DNA from: Emticicia sp965283955 | Lineage (GTDB): Bacteria; Bacteroidota; Bacteroidia; Cytophagales; Spirosomataceae | Assembly: GCA_965283955.1 (NCBI GenBank) | Contig: CBDIQW010000003.1 | Coordinates: 20,880 to 84,879, forward strand | Reading direction: 5' to 3' | DNA length: 64,000 nt | Shown here: one piece after another, positions 20,020-29,773 of the stretch | Layout: the number at the start of each line of letters is the position of its first letter | Position numbering within the stretch: position 1 is the stretch's first letter | Notes under the pieces: model-generated | Told to the model about the DNA's origin: nothing | What the model saw: only the letters and a program-made list of their open reading frames with translations | Database searches by the model: none | Position numbers and translations under genes: made by a program

Positions 20020-20228
20020 TTTTATAAATTTTGATTGTTAATTATTACAATGCAAAATTGATAAACAATAGAAAAACGGATGTAGCCGAATTAATGGTAG
20101 TTGTGCTAAAATCAACGATTGTGTTTAAAACGTTTTGATAAACTACACTTTGATTAATTCATTTCAATTCATAGTATAGATGGTCATTACATAAAGACTA
20201 ATTTTATAATCAACTTTGAGCTTCAAAA

Positions 20229-21005
20229 TCATCCAAAAATTGAACTTGGTGTCAAGCCGAACTTCTTTTTAAAAGCAACAGAAAAATGCGAATAGTCTTC
20301 AAAACCCAACCCTAAATAAACTTCTGTTGGCTTCTTGTTTTGTTTTGAAATAAGAAAATAGGCTTCCTCTAATCGCTTTTGAATCAACCAACGACTGGGG
20401 CTATCGTTAAAAATCATTTTAAAGTCTCTTTTAAAAGCAGACAAACTTCTTCCTGTTAGCGTTGAAAACTGTTCGATACTCACATTAAAGGTGTAATTTT
20501 TGTTCATGAATGCTTCTAAATTGATTTTTTCTTGTGGAGCAAAATCAAATAAAATATCAGCAAGTTCAGGTTGTTGTTTTAACAAAATGATTATCAGTTC
20601 TTGGTATTTCAAATCTTCAAAATCTGCCTCAAGTTCCATTGCTCCTATATAGTAGGGTTTAACGGATTTTATAAAACTGCTGATTAAAGCATCCTTTTTT
20701 ATTCGCATAAATGAATCGCCTGTCTTAAAGCCTGATTTTTGTATTTTGTACTTTTTTTGAAAATCCTTTAAAAATGACTCATCAAAGCAGAATAAAATAG
20801 GTTCGAGGGTGTCCTTACTTTCAAGTAATTCATATTTAGCTAACCTATTCTTTCTTGCCAAAAAGGCATCACCCGACTTAAAAATATAGTTTTTATTTCC
20901 ATCAAAAATTCTTAAAACTCCCTTTACGATATATATAAATACATTGTCAGGAACAAACTGCTCATTCAAGATGTTGGCGGCTGTATTTTCTGCTAAAGCT
21001 CTCAA
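20229..21005 (-). CDS. AraC-family transcriptional regulator (short cupin type)
   Basis: Regulator of 258 residues from a different AraC branch than the others in the window. The N-terminal domain contains YIVKGVLRIFDGNKNYIFKSGD, a cupin pattern. The C-terminal DNA-binding part has TGRSLSAFKRDFK and LGFEDYSHFSVAFKKKFG. It lies 11 bases after the DoxX-like gene and probably shares its transcript with that gene and the epimerase-type gene upstream. Confidence 0.9.
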   Translation of the reverse strand: MRALAENTAANILNEQFVPDNVFIYIVKGVLRIFDGNKNYIFKSGDAFLARKNRLAKYELLESKDTLEPILFCFDESFLKDFQKKYKIQKSGFKTGDSFMRIKKDALISSFIKSVKPYYIGAMELEADFEDLKYQELIIILLKQQPELADILFDFAPQEKINLEAFMNKNYTFNVSIEQFSTLTGRSLSAFKRDFKMIFNDSPSRWLIQKRLEEAYFLISKQNKKPTEVYLGLGFEDYSHFSVAFKKKFGLTPSSIFG

Positions 21006-21016
21006 AATTAATTTTA

Positions 21017-21376
21017 TTAATATGTTGAATTTTTTAATGGATGACTAAAATAAATCAAAAGTAAAGGCATCATTACAAAGGGTATCTCAACTAATGCAAA
21101 TTTATAATTTCCTGCTTTTAAAGCCAATGCCATCATTAAAATCAAAAGTAAAGCTCTAATGACATTTCCAACAAAAAATGTTTTTGGGAATAAAATAAGT
21201 AATGCTGAGCCAATAGATAAAATTCCGAAAGCAATTCTTAAACTATTAGTAATTCCAAGTAAATCCATCATTTCTAAGTACTGCATTATAGGTTTTTGAA
21301 ACACTCTTGAACCATGACTTATGCCAAAATAGACTGTTATTAGAAGTAATATTCCGCTAATTATTTTTGTTGTCAT
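21017..21376 (-). CDS. DoxX-like membrane protein
   Basis: Membrane protein of 119 residues with four hydrophobic helices, paralogous to 11751-12101: both share the PKTFFVGN turn and the closing PFVMMPLLLIYFSHPLKN pattern. It is the middle gene of a likely three-gene operon (epimerase-type reductase, DoxX-like, AraC), with 7- and 11-base gaps. The function is unknown. Confidence 0.8.
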   Translation of the reverse strand: MTTKIISGILLLITVYFGISHGSRVFQKPIMQYLEMMDLLGITNSLRIAFGILSIGSALLILFPKTFFVGNVIRALLLILMMALALKAGNYKFALVEIPFVMMPLLLIYFSHPLKNSTY

Positions 21377-21383
21377 TCCTATC

Positions 21384-22424
21384 TTAGTTTATTATCAAAC
21401 CATATTTTTTCATTGTGTCCACTGCTTCTAAAATGGTGTTTTCTTGTGTATATAAAGGTGTCCATTTCAATATTTTTCTTGCCTTTTGATTACTCACATT
21501 TCGGTTCATTTTAGAGAGCAACACCCCTTCTTTAGCTTGGTCATTAAAAAGTGAAGCGACGTTTAACACCCAATTAGGTAATCGTTTCAGCGAAACTTTC
21601 TCGGATATGGATTCACGTTTACTTTTTAAAAGTTGTGCAATTTCGGGTAAAGAAATTTGTCCGTCGGCAGTAGCTATAAAACGATGTCCATTGGCTTCGG
21701 GAGTTTCCATTGCTCGAATATGCAAATCGGCTACATCTCTTACATCCACAATATTTAAAGGAATATTTGGAATAGCTTTCATTTTTCCTGAGATTAAATT
21801 TTGTAGTAAATGAAAACTTCCAGAGATATGTGCATTCAGCGATGGCCCTAAAATTGCAACAGGATTGATTGTAGCAAACTCCAACCCATTGCCCTGCGTT
21901 TTGATGTATTCCCATGCTGCTTTCTCTGCCAAAGTCTTGGATTTTTCGTAAACAGAAACACCTTTTTGGTTGGTATCCGTCCAATCTTCTTCGGTAGTAA
22001 CTCTACCTTTATCGGTTTGAGTAAAACCAATTGCTCCAAAATTTGAAGTCATTATCACTCTTTTTACACCAGCACATTTAGCAAATTTCAAAATCCGCAA
22101 AATACCTTCTTTGGCAGGCAAAATAGCATCTTCTTCATTTTGGGGGTTGTCGAAAAACACAGGTGAAGCAACACTCAACACATATTGACAGTCATCCATC
22201 GCCTTCTCCCAATTGTCATCTGATGTGAGTTCGGTTTCTACAAATGAGAGATTTTCAATTGTCGAAATGCCATTATTTGTCAAAGTTTCTTTTACTTTTT
22301 CTACATTTTTTAGATTTCTAACAGTTGCTCTGACTTTATATCCTTTTTTTAAAAGTTGGAATATAATCTGCATGGCAATATATCCAGTTCCTCCTGTTAC
22401 CAGTACTATTTCTTTATTTTGCAT
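21384..22424 (-). CDS. NAD-dependent epimerase/dihydroflavonol reductase-type extended SDR
   Basis: Extended SDR of 346 residues. The N-terminal LVTGGTGYIAMQ motif is the nucleotide-binding TGxxGxxG, and YEKSKTLAEKAAW holds the catalytic Tyr and Lys. Arg-rich KVRATVRN suggests NADPH preference. It resembles the aldehyde reductase/dihydroflavonol-4-reductase branch. It heads a likely operon with a DoxX-like gene and an AraC regulator. Confidence 0.9.
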   Translation of the reverse strand: MQNKEIVLVTGGTGYIAMQIIFQLLKKGYKVRATVRNLKNVEKVKETLTNNGISTIENLSFVETELTSDDNWEKAMDDCQYVLSVASPVFFDNPQNEEDAILPAKEGILRILKFAKCAGVKRVIMTSNFGAIGFTQTDKGRVTTEEDWTDTNQKGVSVYEKSKTLAEKAAWEYIKTQGNGLEFATINPVAILGPSLNAHISGSFHLLQNLISGKMKAIPNIPLNIVDVRDVADLHIRAMETPEANGHRFIATADGQISLPEIAQLLKSKRESISEKVSLKRLPNWVLNVASLFNDQAKEGVLLSKMNRNVSNQKARKILKWTPLYTQENTILEAVDTMKKYGLIIN

Positions 22425-22616
22425 TGATTTAAAAATTTGAATGAATGATGCAAAATTCTTGATAAAATAAGAGTGAATGGTTTATTGAGAAGTCCAAATT
22501 TACTTTGTTGAGGAGTCCATTTTTGAGGTACTTTCAGTATGTTTCCTTATTGTTGAGTGATGAGTTGAGCTGTTATTTTATACAATTAGAGAATGTGTTT
22601 ACCCCACATAAATACA

Positions 22617-23230
22617 TTAGTTTCCGTTGTTAGCCTTTTTTACGTAAACCTGAAAGTCCACCTTGCCCTCAGTGAGTATCTTGTAAACCGTAGCAGTTGA
22701 AGGAATTTTGAAAGCCTTCATAATATCCCGAATACTTCTTTGTTGTTTGTAAGCATCAATCACCATTGGTGCAATTTCTTGGTAATGAGGCGAAAGTCCT
22801 TTTGGCCTCCCTCCCATTCTACCTCTTGCTCGTGCGGCTTCTTGCCCAGCCTTTGTTCTACGAATTAGTCTTTTGCGTTCATGCTCCGCCAGTAGGGCAA
22901 AGAGTTTAAATACGAATTCACCAGTTTCAGTTGTTGTATCAATCAAAGATTGAGAAAGGCTTTTGAACAAAATGCCTTTTTGATTGAGGTCATCGACTAA
23001 CATAATAAGTTCGAGTGTTGTTCTGCCCAAACGGTCAATGTCCCAAACGACTAATTCATCACCACTTCGTAGAACTTCTTTCATTTTCTCAAATTCAGGT
23101 CTGAGTTTTGCAGTTCCAGAAATTTTCTCTTGGAAGATTTTTTCACAACCATATTTTTTAGAGCATCAATCTGCAGTTGTTCGTTTTGCTCTTCCTTAGA
23201 AACTCTTACATATCCAATTTTCGATTTTTC
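22617..23230 (-). pseudogene. Serine recombinase (resolvase/invertase), start lost and one frameshift
   Basis: A small serine recombinase of about 200 residues. The N-terminal KIGYVRVSKEEQNEQLQ carries the catalytic Ser; then come WDIDRLGRTTLEL, GEFVFKLFALLAEHERKRLIRRT and a C-terminal helix-turn-helix (RSIRDIMKAFKIPSTATVYKIL). Two defects are visible. The frame breaks in a run of six T on the plus strand (23154-23159), joined by one added base (ALKKYGCEK). No ATG, GTG or TTG precedes KIGY before an in-frame stop at 23231. The missing start lies only a few bases from the left edge of the duplicated segment at 23241, so insertion there may have removed it. Confidence 0.8.
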
Positions 23231-23240
23231 TTAAAATGTT

Positions 23241-23365
23241 TTGGTTGTTGCTCCAGATGGGTTTCCCATCGCTAAATTTATATTTGTTGATGGGGGTATT
23301 GGTGCTACGATGTTCATCTTGAAAACACCCGTTTGCAAGTCGAAAACGGCACCGTTTTCTATCAT
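23241..23365 (-). pseudogene. 5' fragment of the DNA/RNA non-specific endonuclease gene
   Basis: On the minus strand from 23365 this reads MIENGAVFDLQTGVFK and continues identically to the first codons of the gene at 48250-49083, until the duplication ends at 23241. It then runs into the recombinase region. It encodes no catalytic part. Confidence 0.85.
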
Positions 23366-23484
23366 TATAATGTAACACTATTTCATAGAAATTATAATTA
23401 TACATTTCATATCAAAAATATTAAAGCCAAACTCGCAACATATTTATTTTGTCCAACTTTTATTGAGAAAAAAAACAGTAAAAT

Positions 23485-23970
23485 GTAAACAAAACGTGCT
23501 TACAATATCAACACTATCACTACCATACACTTTAAGCATATTTTCTATTTTGTTTACAGTATTGTTTACAAAATCAGATGCAGAACTGTTTACGATTTTG
23601 TAAACAAATTAATAGATGTGGTTTTACCCTAATAAATCATAGTTTGGTGAGTTTTTAAATTATATATCCTAAATAATTTTGGTAAAATTGATACTCAAGA
23701 AATAACGAGCTTATTTATTTTCGGAGGTTTATTAGTCGATAATATTATTTCCTGTTATTCGTAACCGAAACATTATAGTTTTGTAATAGATTTTCTTAAT
23801 GATTGAACCTTTTAATCCGTTTACAAAATCCGTAAACACTTTGTAAACAAAACGTTTACAAACCTGTAAACGAAATTTGCAAACATTAGCTAAAGTATTG
23901 ATTATAAGGTGTAAACATCGGTAAATATTTTGTTTACGCTTTGTAAACGTTTTGCAAACAAAATGTTTAC
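23485..23970. promoter_or_regulatory. Array of 14 GTTTAC/GTAAAC half-sites (copy A)
   Basis: Fourteen exact copies of GTTTAC or its complement lie within 486 bases; less than one is expected by chance even in AT-rich DNA. Many pair as inverted repeats with 5-7 bases between, for example GTTTACGATTTTGTAAAC (23588-23605), GTAAACAAAACGTTTAC (23843-23859) and GTTTACGCTTTGTAAAC (23932-23948). This looks like an array of operator sites or iterons for an unknown protein. The genuine cas6 upstream region holds a shorter version. Confidence 0.7.
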
Positions 23971-24521
23971 AGCTTGACAAAAGTATTTCTGCTTGAGTTT
24001 AATTGATAAAATCAAAGGTGTCATAAAAAGTTTGGCTTGGAAGGTTTTATTAAAACAATAGGTATGCATCGTTTTTTGTTAAAAATAAGAACCTTGTCGA
24101 ACACTATGTAGCTTTTCGCCTAAATGTTTAATTATACCCATGTTTCGTATCGGATTCTGTATGCTTCGATTTGATTTCAATTCCCAAGTTTATAATTATG
24201 ACTCATGTCCAATATTTGAAAATACTCAGTATATAATACGGTTTTTACCGATATACTCCTGTAAGTTGTTACAGCCTATTTCATGGGTCTATTTGTAAGT
24301 AATTCACTCTTCATAAATAATAACACATACTACATAAAAAGTGACACTTTACACGTAATAAGTGAAGTTTTTATACATCAAAAAACTCCTTTAGTGTCTT
24401 TAATTATTTCGATTAAGTCGTAGCACAGTTTACCGAAAGATAAATAAATGCAAGAATACTTGTTTGATTCTGGTCTTTACTCTTACTTGCACAAAAACAC
24501 TATTCCACCCGTTAAACTGCC

Positions 24522-24602
24522 ATGAGATTTATACTAACATTAAAACCATTAACTGACCGCCAACCGCTTATCTTCAATTATCAATACCCGTTTATGGCGT
24601 AG
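24522..24602 (+). pseudogene. 5' fragment of cas6 in copy A
   Basis: Encodes MRFILTLKPLTDRQPLIFNY and six more residues identical, except one Thr for Ala, to the start of the real cas6 at 49933. A TAG stop follows directly where the duplication ends. It cannot make a functional Cas6. Confidence 0.9.
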
Positions 24603-24670
24603 CTTTTTGGACCAGACCATTCTGAAAACTCGTCTATATATATAATGTATAATATATAGTCCAAAAAGCA
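24601..24670. repeat. Short element with 11-base perfect inverted repeats at the duplication edge
   Basis: GCTTTTTGGAC (24602-24612) and its exact complement GTCCAAAAAGC (24659-24669) enclose 46 bases that contain an inner AT palindrome. It starts at the very base where the match to the cas6 locus ends. It could be a terminator-like hairpin, a miniature mobile element end or a recombination scar. The rest up to 24857 shows no gene. Confidence 0.55.
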
Positions 24671-24857
24671 GGTTCAGTTCAAAATAAAAGATTATGTTTG
24701 CGATACTAACTTTTTGAGCCTATTGTGTAATTTCAATTATCATCAACCATGTTTAGACTATCAATAAAAGTCTTGATACTTAAACCGACCTTTTGGAAAT
24801 AAATAGGATGTAACAAAATCTATCACGATAAAATAAATACAACTATTTCAACACTTG

Positions 24858-25574
24858 TCAAATACCAAAAACTCTCTCAATTACTATTTCTCTTTTATCT
24901 CTACTAATGGGTATTTTAAACTTGGCTATTTCTAAAACATTCCCATCAATAATTGAAGGTGCTGAGATATTAATAATGAACGATTTATGAACCCTCAAAA
25001 ATATGTTATTAGGAAGGGTTTTTTCTAAGCCTTTCAAGGTTTGAAGTACAGTTATGCGTTTTTCGGCTGTAACAAATTGAACATATTCTCCGTAGCCTTC
25101 AATAAAAAGAATTTCATCATAATTGAGCTTAATTAATTTTCCATCAGATTTCAAGCTTATGCTCTTTCTACTATCGGTCGGTAATGTCGATTCCTTGATT
25201 TGTGAGCCGATATTCGCCATTTCCTTTGCTCTTTGTACTGCTTTTAATAATCGTTCAAAAGAAAAAGGTTTAAGTAAATAGTCTGCAACTTGAAGCTCAA
25301 ACGCCTCAATAGCATACTCCGAATACGCTGTTGTAAGAATTGTAATAGGTGGCTTTTTTAGGGTTTTTAAGAGGTTCGTTCCACTCAAAATTGGCATTTG
25401 AATATCAAGGAAAAGTATATCAACACTTTCTTTTTGAAGAATTTCTAAGGCTTTGATGGGTGAAGTTACCTTGCCAATAATTTTAATATAAGGAAGTTGT
25501 AATAAAAACCCCTCAACCAAATTTAAAGCTAAGTATTCATCATCGACTATTAAAGTTTTTAATTGATTGCTCAT
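24858..25574 (-). CDS. LytTR-family response regulator
   Basis: Regulator of 238 residues. The receiver domain has VDDEY near the start, the acceptor Asp in ILFLDIQMPILSG (about residue 57) and the lysine in YLLKPFSF. The LytTR domain (about 140-238) has YGEYVQFVTAEKR and LRVHKSFIINI. It overlaps the upstream kinase gene by 4 bases. It forms the second of three LytS/LytTR pairs in the window. Confidence 0.93.
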   Translation of the reverse strand: MSNQLKTLIVDDEYLALNLVEGFLLQLPYIKIIGKVTSPIKALEILQKESVDILFLDIQMPILSGTNLLKTLKKPPITILTTAYSEYAIEAFELQVADYLLKPFSFERLLKAVQRAKEMANIGSQIKESTLPTDSRKSISLKSDGKLIKLNYDEILFIEGYGEYVQFVTAEKRITVLQTLKGLEKTLPNNIFLRVHKSFIINISAPSIIDGNVLEIAKFKIPISRDKREIVIERVFGI

Positions 25575-26594
25575 ATAAAATCTATTGTTAGTAAAACACT
25601 GAAAATGTTTTCTTGGCGGTTAATTAACAGCGAATGTTTATCAGGATAGCTGAGTGCAAGTCTTCTTTGAATATTTAGAAGTCCAACACCTCCAACTTTG
25701 TCTTTCTGAGTATCGACTTTGGAATAAGAATTATGAGTTTCAAAAATCATTTTTTCAGGGAATATCCATATTTTAATCTTTATAAAGTTCTCCGATTCGT
25801 TTTCTAAATAGTAGTGCTTGAAACAATTTTCGACGAGCGGAATTAGCACCATTGGTTCGATTTCTCGTTGTTCAGGGCTTCCTTTTACTTCCAATTTTAT
25901 ATTCTGAGCTTTCTCAAAACGTATTTGAAAAAGCTCAATAAACCTTTCAATTTGCTCAATTTCTTGCCTTAAATGTACTTTTTCTTTCTGGCTTTCATAA
26001 ATCACATAACGAAGTAAATCCGATAGTTGAAGAATGACTTTAGGTGTATGGTCAGACTTTGAAACTGCCATAGAGTAAATGTTATTGAGTGTATTGAATA
26101 AAAAATGCGGATTTATTTGACCTCTTAAAAACTGGAGTTGAGCTTCTTTTTGTTCGGCAATAATCTGTAAGTGCTGCTTTTCTTTTAAATATCTGTTTTG
26201 AATTAATTGGTAAAACGAGCTAAAAACAACCGTAAGTAAAGTGGTTATAATCGTGAGTGCTAAAAACCTATTTTGAGGACTAATGATTGGTTCTATTTGT
26301 TTGAAACTAATTTTTTTGATAATCCAGAATCGGGACATTATAACAAAAATACAAGTAAGAGTCATCGCAAAAACATATTGAAATATTTTTTGATTTCTCA
26401 AAGTATCTCTTTATCAGAATCTCAGTATTGAAGTAAAAAAGGCTCATGATAAAAATCAATTGTAAACTGGTATGAGTAATAGCCGACGACAGAGAACCAA
26501 GATTGCTCAAGGTAAGTACCGAGATTATATAAAGGATTATCCAGCCTAAAGCATGAAAGGCATAATTATCAGATATAAAAGGTGTTTTTTTCAA
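25571..26594 (-). CDS. LytS-type sensor histidine kinase, one frameshift
   Basis: Membrane sensor kinase of about 340 residues when read through. The N-terminal third holds hydrophobic helices (FHALGWIILYIISVLTL and later ones); the kinase core has GQINPHFLFNTLNNIY with the phospho-accepting His and LVENCFKHY as the N box. The frame breaks in a run of six T on the plus strand (26386-26391); removing one base joins YFEKSK to IFQYVFAMTL. It is coupled by a 4-base overlap to the LytTR regulator downstream. Confidence 0.88.
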
Positions 26595-26864
26595 GTTACC
26601 GCACAGTTAAATTCTACAAGCAAAACTATTCCATAGTTAATGAAATAAGAATAAATTCCTTTCAAATGCACACTTTCTCTTATGAAAGGTTTGATTTTCG
26701 GCATTATGTGACACAATTCTGTACTTTTTATCCATTTTGTGATAATCTAAGCAGTTTATAGGGAACTTGATACCATTGATAGAATTGAATTTTGAAAAAA
26801 CTAAGGATAATGTTGTTTTGGAGCATCAATTAAAATTTAGTAAAAACCAAAATCAATTAATCAA

Positions 26865-27605
26865 ATGAAAATTATTAAAACAACCTCAATTTTTGTAGCC
26901 GCTTTTGTTACACTTATTTCTTGTCAGAAAGCTGAAATGGAAGATAATTCTCTGGCTGCAGTTAATTCTGCTGTATCGGCTGAAGAAGCAAGCACAATGA
27001 TTCAGTATGCAATCTCGTCAGAAACAGCAGGGCTTTCAACCTTACTTACCGACCTTAGTAGTTTAACCAAAACTAAAAATACGCCTTCATACTGCGGTAA
27101 AAGTAAAGATTCTACCATAACCAATAGTAAATCATCTGCGAGTAATTTACATAGTTATACTTACAGTATGAATTGGTCTTGGATGTTAAACTGCTCATCC
27201 TCAAAAGTACCTTCAAATTTTACGAATAAAAGTGTAATTTCTGGACAATACAAAGCCCCAAAGGTATCATCTACTGATAAAGGAGAGTCGAATATGACCA
27301 TATCGGGATTAGAGGCACAAAGTTCAAATTATAAATATACAGGAACATATTCTAAAAATGGCACACAAAGTTTAAGTATCGTTCAAGCCAAAGATGTAAC
27401 CAGCACAATTACACTCAATATTACCGATATTCAAGTAAATAAATCTACGCTAAAGATTCAAAGTGGCGGAAAAGCATCAGTTGTAATAGAAGGTAAGAGT
27501 ACCACAGGCAAAACTTTTTCATACACAGGTACAATTGTGTTTAATGGCAATGGCTCGGCTACAATCAACATAAATGGTTCAAAAGAATACAATGTTCAAA
27601 TTTAA
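26865..27605 (+). CDS. Uncharacterised lipoprotein
   Basis: Protein of 246 residues with a lipoprotein signal peptide whose lipobox is TLISC, at about residue 20. The mature part is rich in Ser and Thr (about 30 percent in places). Its C-terminal half has regularly spaced beta-strand patterns such as SMTISGL/TITLNITDIQV/KASVVIEGKS, as in a beta-sandwich. I do not recognise the family. The next gene begins within its last codons, so the two are co-transcribed and may work together at the cell surface. Confidence 0.75.
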   Translation: MKIIKTTSIFVAAFVTLISCQKAEMEDNSLAAVNSAVSAEEASTMIQYAISSETAGLSTLLTDLSSLTKTKNTPSYCGKSKDSTITNSKSSASNLHSYTYSMNWSWMLNCSSSKVPSNFTNKSVISGQYKAPKVSSTDKGESNMTISGLEAQSSNYKYTGTYSKNGTQSLSIVQAKDVTSTITLNITDIQVNKSTLKIQSGGKASVVIEGKSTTGKTFSYTGTIVFNGNGSATININGSKEYNVQI

Positions 27606-28467
27606 AAATCAAATACTGTTTTATGGAATGCTACTTCTCGTCTGTTTTTGGGCGGGAAGTTGCCAAAATGAGGAAGAAACCCCTATTTCGAGTGTAAAAA
27701 GCCCCTTGAAAAACCTAAGAAAATTTGGTTTGGCCCGAACACCAGCCGATAGGCTCAAGCAAGTAAAAGCTACAGATAGGAAAGCGTTTAATGGCATTAT
27801 GCCCAATAAGTACCAAATAAATACTCCGCCAACTGAACCTTATGGACAAGGTAACGAAGGAGCTTGTGTTGCCTGGGCAACATCGTGGGCTGTTGCTGCT
27901 ACAAAGATAAATTATACTGGTAATGCTATTAACTATGGCAATTTATTTAGTCCTGAGTTTATCTATAACCAAATAAAAATCTCTAATGATTGTGAGCAAG
28001 GGTCTTATTTTATTTCAAATAATCGGTATTTGGGGGCATTAGATTTAGTGGTTCAGCAAGGAGTATGTTTTTGGGAAGAAATGCCCTATACAGATAAAGG
28101 TTGTACTACCTTACCCAATAGTTCTCAAAAAAGTTTGGCCATTCCAAATCGTATTTCTAAGTATGAAAAAGTGGAAGGTTTTAACACGAGTGACTTGAAA
28201 AAAGTATTGCTCTCAAATTTTGTTCTGGTTTTTGGTGCAATGGTAGATGAAGGTTTTATAAATGCCAATAAAAACTTTATTTGGAAATCACAAGATGGAC
28301 AAAATTTAGGTGGTCATGCCATGATAATTATAGGATATGATGATACTAAAAATGCTTTTAAAATACAAAATTCTTGGGGGAACTCCTGGGGCGATAATGG
28401 CTATTCGTGGTTAGACTATGGCTATTATAACCAAGTTGTTTTTGAGGCATATATTCTTTACAAATAA
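27592..28467 (+). CDS. Papain-like C1-family cysteine peptidase, lipoprotein
   Basis: About 291 residues from the ATG at 27592, chosen because it gives a signal peptide with a FWAGSC lipobox. The peptidase fold shows the nucleophile in GNEGACVAWATSWAVAA, the catalytic His in GGHAMIIIGYDD and the Asn in QNSWGNSWGDNGYSWL. The usual Gln before the Cys is replaced in context by Gln-Gly-Asn-Glu, which is common in bacterial C1 members. It overlaps the preceding lipoprotein gene by 14 bases. It probably degrades proteins at the cell surface or periplasm. Confidence 0.88.
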   Translation: MFKFKNQILFYGMLLLVCFWAGSCQNEEETPISSVKSPLKNLRKFGLARTPADRLKQVKATDRKAFNGIMPNKYQINTPPTEPYGQGNEGACVAWATSWAVAATKINYTGNAINYGNLFSPEFIYNQIKISNDCEQGSYFISNNRYLGALDLVVQQGVCFWEEMPYTDKGCTTLPNSSQKSLAIPNRISKYEKVEGFNTSDLKKVLLSNFVLVFGAMVDEGFINANKNFIWKSQDGQNLGGHAMIIIGYDDTKNAFKIQNSWGNSWGDNGYSWLDYGYYNQVVFEAYILYK

Positions 28468-28478
28468 ACGAATTTAAT

Positions 28479-29279
28479 ATGCAAAATGTACTTCAAAACC
28501 TTGTCAATCAAATTGGCATTTTTCCAGTTTGGATGATTGCCTCACTGCTGACTTTCCTTCGCTATATAGTGCTTACAGGAAGTGTCTATTTGCTTTTTTA
28601 CGTTTTTTTAATTAAAAAATTTAGACATCTGAAAATCCAGAGAAATTCTCCCGAACGAATTCAGCTTATAAATGAAATGAAAAATTCTTTCTATACATCT
28701 ATGATATTTGCTTTTATGGGTATGAGTGTATTTGCTGCCAGACACTTTGGCTACACAAAACACTATTTTGATATTTCTGAATATGGTTGGTTCTACTTCG
28801 GATTTAGTATTGTGTTTTTGGTATTTGCTCACGACACTTATTTTTATTGGATTCATCGAATGATGCACTCACCAAAGTTATTTAGACTCCTTCACCGTGT
28901 ACATCATCTGTCGTTTAACCCAACCCCAATGACTTCGTTTTCATTTCATCCATTAGAATCATTTTTGGAGTTTGGTATAGTTCCCTTAATCGTTTTTATT
29001 ATTCCAATCCATCCTTATGCTTTATTATTCTTGTCAGTATGGTCATTGATTTGGAATATTTATGGGCATTTAGGTTTTGAACTATTTCCAATGGGCTTTG
29101 CAACGCATCGCTTTTGGGGGTGGTTTAACACATCAGTTCATCATAATATGCACCATCAAAGGGTAAATTACAACTTCGGTTTATACTTTAATATTTGGGA
29201 TAGATTGATGAAAACCAATCATCCAGATTACCTGCAAGTTTATCAAAACGTTAAAAACAATCATAAACATAAAATTTAA
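28479..29279 (+). CDS. Sterol desaturase/fatty acid hydroxylase superfamily protein
   Basis: Integral membrane di-iron oxygenase of 266 residues. Hydrophobic helices lie near 15-50, 70-85, 100-118 and 155-190. The histidine clusters are HDTYFYWIHRMMH, HRVHH and HHNMHHQR, which bind two irons. It would hydroxylate or desaturate a lipid such as a carotenoid, sterol-like compound or fatty acid. It is followed 5 bases later by a small secreted protein gene. The substrate is unknown. Confidence 0.9.
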   Translation: MQNVLQNLVNQIGIFPVWMIASLLTFLRYIVLTGSVYLLFYVFLIKKFRHLKIQRNSPERIQLINEMKNSFYTSMIFAFMGMSVFAARHFGYTKHYFDISEYGWFYFGFSIVFLVFAHDTYFYWIHRMMHSPKLFRLLHRVHHLSFNPTPMTSFSFHPLESFLEFGIVPLIVFIIPIHPYALLFLSVWSLIWNIYGHLGFELFPMGFATHRFWGWFNTSVHHNMHHQRVNYNFGLYFNIWDRLMKTNHPDYLQVYQNVKNNHKHKI

Positions 29280-29284
29280 TTATT

Positions 29285-29653
29285 ATGAAAAACATCATTT
29301 TTGTAGCATTTATGCTCATAAACCCTTCTCTTTTTGCTCAATTCAATAAAGACAACCCAGGCACTCCCTTAGAAAGAGCCCAGATGATGACCGATACAAT
29401 GACAGTCAAACTAAAACTTAATCAGGAACAGAAAGTGAAAATTTATTACATAAATCTCAAGTATGCTAAAATAATGCAGGCAGAGGTTGTGGATGTTGAT
29501 AAAAATAAAATATCCAAATATTGGAGAGCTAATGAAATTAATGACCAAAAGGAAGTAGAGTTGAAGCCAAATTTGACTAAAGAGCAGTGGAAATCATACG
29601 AACAGATTAGAAATGAGAAAAAGAAAAGTTTCTTTTATAAAAATTCAAAGTAA
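29285..29653 (+). CDS. Small secreted helical protein
   Basis: Protein of 122 residues with a signal peptide ending at LFAQ. The mature part is charged and helical (MTVKLKLNQEQKVKIYYIN, then LTKEQWKSYEQIR). The two LNQEQ/LTKEQ segments recall LTXXQ-type periplasmic proteins related to Spy/CpxP, but the match is weak. It may share a transcript with the hydroxylase gene. Confidence 0.65.
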   Translation: MKNIIFVAFMLINPSLFAQFNKDNPGTPLERAQMMTDTMTVKLKLNQEQKVKIYYINLKYAKIMQAEVVDVDKNKISKYWRANEINDQKEVELKPNLTKEQWKSYEQIRNEKKKSFFYKNSK

Positions 29654-29773
29654 AACATTTTGTAAAAAGTAGTCTCAAAAGCAGCTTTTCTGATGGTAGT
29701 TAGGAAATTTGCTTTTTTGATAATCATAAATTACTTTCTTCTAAACAACATATTTCAATAAGTTATTAACCTT

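Larger units (their letters stand above)
23241..24600. repeat. Copy A of a duplicated segment from the cas6 upstream region
   Basis: This 1.36 kb stretch matches 48959-50011 along its whole length, with near-identity in the shared blocks and about 307 extra bases in three places. It begins inside the 5' end of a copy of the endonuclease gene (first 42 or so codons, 23241-23365, minus strand) and ends inside a copy of cas6 after 26 codons. Both flanking genes are complete only at the other site, so copy A is derived from copy B. Apart from those fragments it is non-coding and holds a dense array of GTTTAC/GTAAAC motifs. Confidence 0.92.

Noticed and set aside
26703..26744. Two TTnTGTGA-like half-sites 31 bases apart upstream of the lipoprotein gene at 26865
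   Set aside because: The match is short, appears only once and has no partner promoter in the window, so it is not reported as an operator.
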